Positions 27,474 to 32,393 of a stretch of DNA of 32,393 nt are shown piece by piece; the first letter of the stretch is position 1, and each line of letters opens with the position of its first letter. Position numbers and translations under genes: made by a program. Source of the stretch: Nemertoderma westbladi (Eukaryota > Xenacoelomorpha > Nemertodermatida > Nemertodermatidae); the NCBI GenBank assembly GCA_032718475.1, contig JAUCBJ010003613.1:1-32393 (forward strand), read 5' to 3'. The notes below the pieces were generated by a model that searched no databases, was not told the DNA's origin, and was given only the letters and a program-made list of their open reading frames with translations.

Positions 27474-30080
27474 TTAAACACTGTAGAGGACGGACGCCGC
27501 GTCGGTGTCGTCGTTGGCGCCCAGCCGCAGGGTGAACAGATCGTGGCAGCGTGCGGCCGGTCCTCGGGAGGAGAACAGGTCCCCGGAGAGATCGCAGATC
27601 GTCTCCAACGCCTCGGATAGGATCTCCGGGGTGGACTTCTCGAGGATTGGTTGCCCGGGGCACCGCGACCTCGTGTAATCCGTCGCGTAGCAACCATCCA
27701 AACAATCCGCGTCGTCGTCCGTCACCATGGTGAACTGCGACGCCACGGAGGGCGGGGCCAATCTGTCGGATAGGACGGGCGCGTATGTGACGTCAGAAGG
27801 GTTCCCATTGGATAACAGAGTATAGGGGAGTCTGTCGACTGTCTCTGCTAGTCTAGACAGCGACTCGGAAGACGACTGACTCGCAGGGGTCGTAGAGTTG
27901 CAGTTTTCGTTTACGTATTGCATATTGTAAACCTCGTTATTGCGATGCGTTTGACTATCTAGACGACTGCAGTCTGTATCGGAGACCTCGGTTCCTGTAA
28001 TCAGTCTGGGTTTAGTGTCTAACGGTTGCTTGGCAGTCTCTAGGTGGTCCCGGTATCTGTGGATATTGCGTGGGCGTTTTGTACTGTCGTTCTAAAACGG
28101 AATAATAAATCAATTAAAAGTAATTAGTAATAAATTATAAATATATTTCCAACATTTTCAGCTATTTAACATTTTATCCAATATAGATTGTTAGAAGACT
28201 AAATAGGAATAAATATACATTTAGGAATTAAATTAATTATTTCAAGTGATGTATATATATTATTATACAATATATTTATATATTTGTGTAATACTTGGGG
28301 TATATTATAATATTATTAGAAAAAGGAAATATGTATTTAAAAAATGCCTCTACTTTTTAAAAGGAAATATTACATTGAATTTATTTCTATGTCCTGCTGT
28401 TAGCTGATCCATCTGTACCAGCTGTGCTGTAACGGTAACGGGCCTAACTACTTTGTTACGTCCTACATAAGTTATTGGGTCTCGCCATAACATTATATTT
28501 ATTGTTGAATACAATAAAATAATAAATATTTACAATGCGCTAGAAATGTGCGTCTACCGAAAATATGTTACTTTGTTAAGGAAATGACGAATTTTCTATA
28601 ATTCAGAGAATTCAGAGCCAAAATTTGTAAGAAATACAATTTGTGGTATTTTATAACCTGTAGAGTACGAGTACACACAGACAGACACACACACAGTTAT
28701 ACAACGGTCGGTACAGGGTTGATAATTCGGTCAGTCAATATTCCTCGCAAAAATATATAATTAAAATAAAGACTTGGCTTGAATTATACCGTAACCGTAG
28801 TATATTAATCGTTGTAATTAGTCAAGCGAGATAAGTATAAAACCTATATAGTTGCACGCAATCAGTTTATGGCAGTCAACCGATCGGTAGGTTCCGCCTC
28901 ACAGTAGAAGGCATTCCCAAGTGACCAAGCTAGTAAAATAGAGTAAGAGTGATGCCGCAAAAGGAGAATGAAAGGGCAGTGTCCCGAAGAGAGAAGGTGT
29001 GTGCGATAACTATAGCCAATGGGAAGCAGCACTACAAACTAGAGCCATTCGCGTTTCTGTCGGCCGATTTGCAGAACAGGGTGCAATGGGTGACACACGT
29101 GTGTGTGTGTGTATTGGGCTCGGCGAGGTGTGTCGTTATGTGGTTGGGCCCAAATGTGCAGTCTTTGTTAGTTCTCGCTTTGTTCACTACCATTCGCACC
29201 ATCCTGGCGCTGTCTATAACGCGTTCAAATAGGTGTTGGATAGGCCTACTAAGTGTCGAGTGTGTCCAACATATATAGACGACGGTAGGTTCAGGAATAT
29301 CAGGGACAGGGGAGCCACTGGCGCAGTTGTATGTGGTGGAAATAAACGAAGTGGCCGAGCGGAATGCCGTCAGCTGATTACTGATTGCGGTGTCGGATGG
29401 TGTCGGTTCAGCCTATTTTAACATATTAACTTAATTTCGCGAATATTTAATATCGATATTCACCATTTAAGGTACCCTTTAAAGGAAAGTAGCAGGTTAT
29501 AATGGCAGGCTTTTCTAACCAAAACAATAAACGAATAAACTAAGTAAAGGAACACGGTTTACAGTAAAATCTTTACTTCTAGGCACTAATTTTTCTAGCC
29601 CTATGAGAAGGCTGCGACGACACCCCCAATTGGCAATTTGCGAACTGTCTAGGTCTTGGTTGCTGTAGGTATTTTTACTTAACCCGATTGACTAATTAAA
29701 AATTAATTAAAAAGATTAATCAAAATAATAACAAGTGGTGGTAAGAAGACTGTAATAATGCAAGTGATAACCAGACGCCAATACATGGGGTTTCCTAGTA
29801 GTGTAAAGATTGGGAATACATGATGACGAGATGCGAGAAAACTTACCCGAACACCGAGTTCGATGTTTTTGAGGAGATTGCAAATTAGCACGGATCGTCT
29901 GAGGCATGGGGTTGGGGAGACTTCGACTGCGGAGCGCGTGGATGTGGATAGTTTACTAACAGACAACTGGAGTAGAGTGTCCCTGTGTGTGCCGCAAGGG
30001 GTCTCGCAAGGAGGCGAGAGCGGGCGGGGTGGCGAATCCGGTTTGCGTTTTAATCCTCTGGGAGAATCGGTACATGGCAT
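27474..30080 (-). CDS. SERTA-domain protein (SERTAD/CDCA4/Taranis-like), 2 coding exons
   Basis: Exon 1 runs 30080-29847 (78 codons) and ends at a consensus donor CGG|GTAAGT. Exon 2 starts at 28091 after CCGTTTTAG and stops with TAA at 27474 (205 codons). Both joints are phase 0, giving about 283 residues. Exon 1 holds PRGLKRK, a Pro-rich insert, then TLLQLSVSKL and CLRRSVLICNLLKNIE, the SERTA domain signature. Known SERTA proteins are nuclear transcriptional co-regulators acting with E2F/DP and PHD-bromodomain partners. Exon 2 is acidic and Ser/Thr-rich, with VYNMQYVNEN and, near the end, ILSEALETICDLSGDLF, which could be the acidic activation segment found near SERTA C-termini. The intron is 1755 bp. 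A good acceptor (CTCTTATTTTTCAG) ends at 30115, so exon 1 probably begins at 30114 and an untranslated exon lies further right. The join of the two exons is inferred from phase and splice sites. Confidence 0.82.
28092..28835 (-). other. AT-rich 3' part of the SERTA intron
   Basis: Intronic on the minus strand. Very AT-rich with no open frame and no clear repeat family; a short CACACAGACAGACACACACA run lies near 28675. Confidence 0.6.
28836..28894 (+). promoter_or_regulatory. TATA + Initiator core promoter, antisense to the SERTA gene
   Basis: TATAAAA at 28836-28842 is followed by TCAGTTT at 28862-28868. Taking the A at 28864 as +1, the TATA box starts at -28, the canonical spacing. GGTTC at 28890-28894 fits the DPE consensus RGWYV within one base of its usual place. 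This combination on the plus strand is unlikely to be chance alone, but no transcript is shown. Confidence 0.55.
28952..29278 (+). CDS. Candidate first exon or short ORF behind the antisense promoter, unrecognised
   Basis: ATG at 28952, about 88 bases after the predicted start site, opens a frame of 108 codons (MPQKENERAVSRREKVCAIT...). The first 45 or so residues look like real coding sequence. KQHYKLEPFAFLSADLQNRV followed by QWVTHV faintly recalls the last strand and helix of a PH domain. After residue 48 the frame runs into a GTGTGTGTG tract and becomes Cys/Val-rich. A splice donor around 29092-29101 (TGG|GTGACA or CAC|GTGTGT) is therefore more likely than a protein that uses the whole frame. 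It is nested in the SERTA intron on the other strand. Confidence 0.3.
   Translation: MPQKENERAVSRREKVCAITIANGKQHYKLEPFAFLSADLQNRVQWVTHVCVCVLGSARCVVMWLGPNVQSLLVLALFTTIRTILALSITRSNRCWIGLLSVECVQHI
29345..29419 (+). ncRNA. tRNA-Ser-like segment (SINE head or pseudo-tRNA)
   Basis: ACGAAGTGGCCGAGCGG at 29346-29362 matches the 5' end and A box of type II tRNA genes, tRNA-Ser in particular. GGTTCAGCC at 29405-29413 is a partial B box 53 bases downstream, and TTTT follows at 29416. The body does not fold into a proper acceptor stem or variable arm, so a working tRNA is unlikely. A decayed tRNA-derived SINE head or a small Pol III transcript is more plausible. Confidence 0.3.
29515..29545 (+). repeat. 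M1 fragment
   Basis: TCTAACCAAAACAATAAACG matches the interior of the M1 elements; nothing else of the element is preserved on either side. It lies in the SERTA intron. Confidence 0.5.
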
Positions 30081-30207
30081 TGTCGGCTGATGTCACAATA
30101 ATCAGAGAAACCGTCTGAAAAATAAGAGTAGTTGTAAAACTGAAATAAGTAGGCCTAGCTAACCAACCGCAACCATACCAACAAAAATTCAGCAAAATGA
30201 ACATTAT

Positions 30208-30310
30208 GGCCCATGTAAAGTATAACATCTGCAATATTTCATTTCGCATTTTACTTTACCCCCATGTTAAGAATACCAGGTTTCACTAAATACCCAGGTA
30301 ACAGAACGAA
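30208..30310 (+). mobile_element. Truncated M1 element ending in a poly-C tract
   Basis: Starts with GGCCCATGTAAAGTATAACA, has TTTCGCATTTTACTTTACCC and a second terminal-repeat-like motif CCCATGTTAAGAATACCAGG, then breaks off at a run of 14 C (about 30309-30322). The right terminal repeat is missing. It lies just upstream of the predicted acceptor of the SERTA gene, in its 5' region. Confidence 0.75.
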
Positions 30311-30555
30311 CCCCCCCCCCCCCATGTTTATAATTTCAATATTATTGTAATGCCTTTATTGGTAAGTAACAAACAACTTAGTTTAATGTTTTGGTTAGGA
30401 AAAAACCGTTACTGAAACCTGTTCTTTTCCCTCAATTGGTAATGACACAGTTTATTGTTAAGATTATAATTATATTCAATAGAATTATGTTCAAAATAAT
30501 AATAATATGTTGTTGATTGTCAGAAGATGAGAATTGTAATACTGAGTAAAATGTT

Positions 30556-30803
30556 GGCCCATATGACTGTATGAAGTATACCACTCCGCTGTAAAATTTC
30601 GCTTTGCAGTTTACCCCGATGTGAAAAATACCAGGTTTTCCCTAAAAACTCAGGTTACACAATGGCTGACCAAAACAATAAACGAATTAGTATCTGTACA
30701 GGCAGACAGGCTATAAGATAGAACAATACAATAAAGCAGCACAATAAAACACAATAAAGCAATTTCGACCGAAAATTGAAAACCTGGTATTTTTCACATG
30801 GGC
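30556..30803 (+). mobile_element. M1 TIR element, 248 bp, complete
   Basis: Left end GGCCCATATGACTG, right end AAACCTGGTATTTTTCACAT then GGGC. The left side also has an internal copy of the terminal repeat (CCCGATGTGAAAAATACCAG, from about 30615) that pairs perfectly over most of its length with the right end. Flanks GTAAAATGTT and GTAAACTATT agree at 8 of 10 positions, a possible worn target duplication. No coding capacity. Confidence 0.85.
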
Positions 30804-31727
30804 GTAAACTATTACTATAATTATTACCGCTTTATATTTTATTAAATAAAATATACTTACAGAATTTATTAAGATTAAATATTTGTACGCTTCTACTATC
30901 TTGTAATTTAAATTATAATTATTGAATGACCCAATGACCCATAGTTTGGTATAAATTTTAACAATGATAACACAACTTACTGACTTAGAATTAAATGACC
31001 ATTTACATATCAGAGCATAGTAGTTTGGATGGGTATTATGGGATTATAAAGCGTAATACCAATAGTAAAATATACCTGCCCACAACACAAAATGTAATTA
31101 AATAAAATATCAACCAATAGAGAGCCCCCTATTAGAATATAATTCTGCAAAGTCAACTAAAAGGAATTTACCAGGGATAGCTATGAATCATAGATGCAGG
31201 GTTGCCATAGTACCACGCTAACATTATCAACAGAGCTGGTGATTTTAAGCCAAGCAAGCCAACCAAATAGTAGGCAGGCAAAATCAGGCACCAAGCCAGT
31301 CAGTGATGAGCCCTTTTACTATAATACAGCTGAGGTAAAACCTAAGAGCCAATAGAATTCTTGGAACGCCAACATAGTAATAATAGTCCACCAATTACGT
31401 AAAGCTGAGCTGTAGAGGAGGGGTGACGTCAACCTGATTGCATCGGTTGAGTTATTCTTATTATTGTGTCATACAAATAATACTCTCCTCCAATACAAAC
31501 AAATAATGAATGAAGGAGAGAATTGCATGGGGTGGGGGGGGGGGGGGGGGGGGGTATCTAACAATATAATGAATCACTACGACGCCGTCCCATAATAAAC
31601 AACTGTTACCGGTACTACAAGTTTTATACAAATCGTTATCGTATTTATTGAAATTGTAAAAACAAAAGAAAACAAATGCTTTTTCCGGCTGACCCCGAGT
31701 TGTATAATTTGCCGAGTGACCGTTATA
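30804..31727. other. Gene-free stretch with a poly-G tract
   Basis: AT-rich, no supported open frame or RNA gene. A run of about 20 G at 31535-31554 is the reverse-strand counterpart of the poly-C tracts found in R1 and beside the M1 copy at 30208. Confidence 0.5.
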
Positions 31728-31998
31728 GAGCTGAGCGGCCCATGTGAAGAATACCAGACTTTCTGCCGTTATATTTCACTTTGCAGTTACTGTTTTGGTT
31801 TTCACCAAAAACCACAGGTTACAGAAGGGCTGAATTTAATCAAAACAATAAACGAATTATTAGATGTACAGGTTATAAGACAGAAATAAGCGCCATAAAA
31901 CAATTAATTAAAAAAAAAAAAAAATCTTCTTATAAAATTCCAATAAAAAGTCGACCGAAAAGTGAAATCCTGGTATTCTTTACATGGGCGAGCTGAGC
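31728..31998 (+). mobile_element. M1 TIR element, 253 bp, with target duplication
   Basis: The element is 31737-31989. The left repeat GGCCCATGTGAAGAATACCA and the right repeat CTGGTATTCTTTACATGGGC match as inverted repeats at 19 of 20 positions. GAGCTGAGC is present on both sides (31728-31736 and 31990-31998), an 8-9 bp duplication. That length suits hAT (8) or Mutator-like (9) mobilisation; the terminal bases do not decide between them. The interior carries CAGGTTACAGAAGGGCTGAA, AATCAAAACAATAAACGAAT and a long A run. Confidence 0.9.
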
Positions 31999-32010
31999 CG
32001 TTAGCAAGCG

Positions 32011-32072
32011 AGGCCATGTCAAGAATATCAGGTTTTCAATTTTTGGTCGAATTTTATTGAAATTTTATACGC
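32011..32072 (-). mobile_element. M1 fragment, opposite orientation
   Basis: GCCATGTCAAGAATATCAGG then TTTTCAATTTTTGGTCGAAT is the reverse complement of the right end of the neighbouring M1 element (31940-31989). Only this end is preserved. Confidence 0.75.
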
Positions 32073-32084
32073 AACAAATTATTT

Positions 32085-32393
32085 GACCACCAAATTGGAT
32101 ACCTTTTTGCATCAAATCGATTAGTTAAAAAAAATCACTTTTCCACCAAAATAGCTCACTTCTACACCAAAACGTATCACCTAAATTTTCAAACGACTTT
32201 CTGTTTTCATACTCTGTGATATGTGGTATACTATTTGGTGGTAAAGTGATATTGGTGACAAAGCGATATTATTTGGTGCAATTATAACCTATTTGGTGCA
32301 TAACAAATATATATATTGGTGAAAAACATGTTGGTGAAAAATGTCAAATAATTTGGTGTTTTCTGATATTATTTGGTGCACAATGATTTATTT
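32085..32393. repeat. Array of TTTGGTG / CACCAAA words, foldback-like
   Basis: The left part (32090-32185) has CACCAAA-type words at about 32091, 32145 and 32175. The right part (32225-32393) has at least eight TTTGGTG or ATTGGTG words spaced 10-25 bases apart, several extended to ATTATTTGGTGCA. The two halves are inverted relative to each other, so the region may be a foldback or a cluster of binding sites. It continues past the window edge. Confidence 0.6.

Noticed and set aside
27301-27733. Arg/Pro-rich frames overlapping the second SERTA exon
   Set aside because: They are other-frame shadows of the GC-rich exon; the frame 28091-27474 alone joins to a splice acceptor in phase with exon 1.
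29703-29846. Hydrophobic C-terminal extension of the SERTA exon 1 frame, resembling a membrane segment
   Set aside because: It is the translation of the AT-rich intron after a consensus GTAAGT donor at 29846-29841.
1-32393. CRISPR arrays, bacterial operons, Shine-Dalgarno sites
   Set aside because: The tandem repeats have no unique spacers, and the introns and retroelement show an animal genome.

Overview
The window looks like a piece of an AT-rich invertebrate animal genome. It has GT-AG introns in widely spaced genes, a BEL/Pao LTR retrotransposon, MITE-like elements and minisatellites. The words TACCGGTA and TAGGCCTA are very frequent; I associate such words with echinoderm-type marine invertebrates, but that is a weak guess at taxonomy.

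Layout. 1-2272 is a G-rich 33-bp minisatellite with a higher-order structure. 2414-2602 is a Cys-rich fragment of a transposase-like protein. 3366-5126 is a field of host repeats, including a tandem unit of about 498 bp, with a possible Ty3-type integrase relic at 3441-3665. A 12.6-kb BEL/Pao LTR element on the minus strand (5127-17731) has inserted into this repeat. Its LTRs are about 1.16 kb and about 98% identical, and it is flanked by a 5-bp target duplication. The interrupted repeat resumes at 17732. 18061-20900 is repeat-rich and gene-poor.

Host genes. Two are well supported. The first is a plus-strand, three-exon amidohydrolase-2 family gene (20925-23091) with a one-base frame break near its 3' end. 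The second is a minus-strand SERTA-domain gene with two coding exons (30080-29847 and 28091-27474). A TATA/Inr core promoter with a short open frame lies on the opposite strand inside the SERTA intron, followed by a tRNA-like segment. From 30.2 kb to the end there are several copies of a TIR element of about 250 bp and an array of TTTGGTG words.

The retroelement is the most unusual object. It keeps a long gag, an A16-type protease behind an in-frame TGA, and the connection segment downstream of RNase H. Reverse transcriptase, RNase H and the integrase catalytic core are all absent. In the position where an env-like gene would sit, it carries an unrecognised protein-coding stretch split over three frames. 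With LTRs this similar, it is best read as a fairly recent non-autonomous, gag-bearing BEL/Pao derivative moved in trans, or as an autonomous copy that deleted after insertion.
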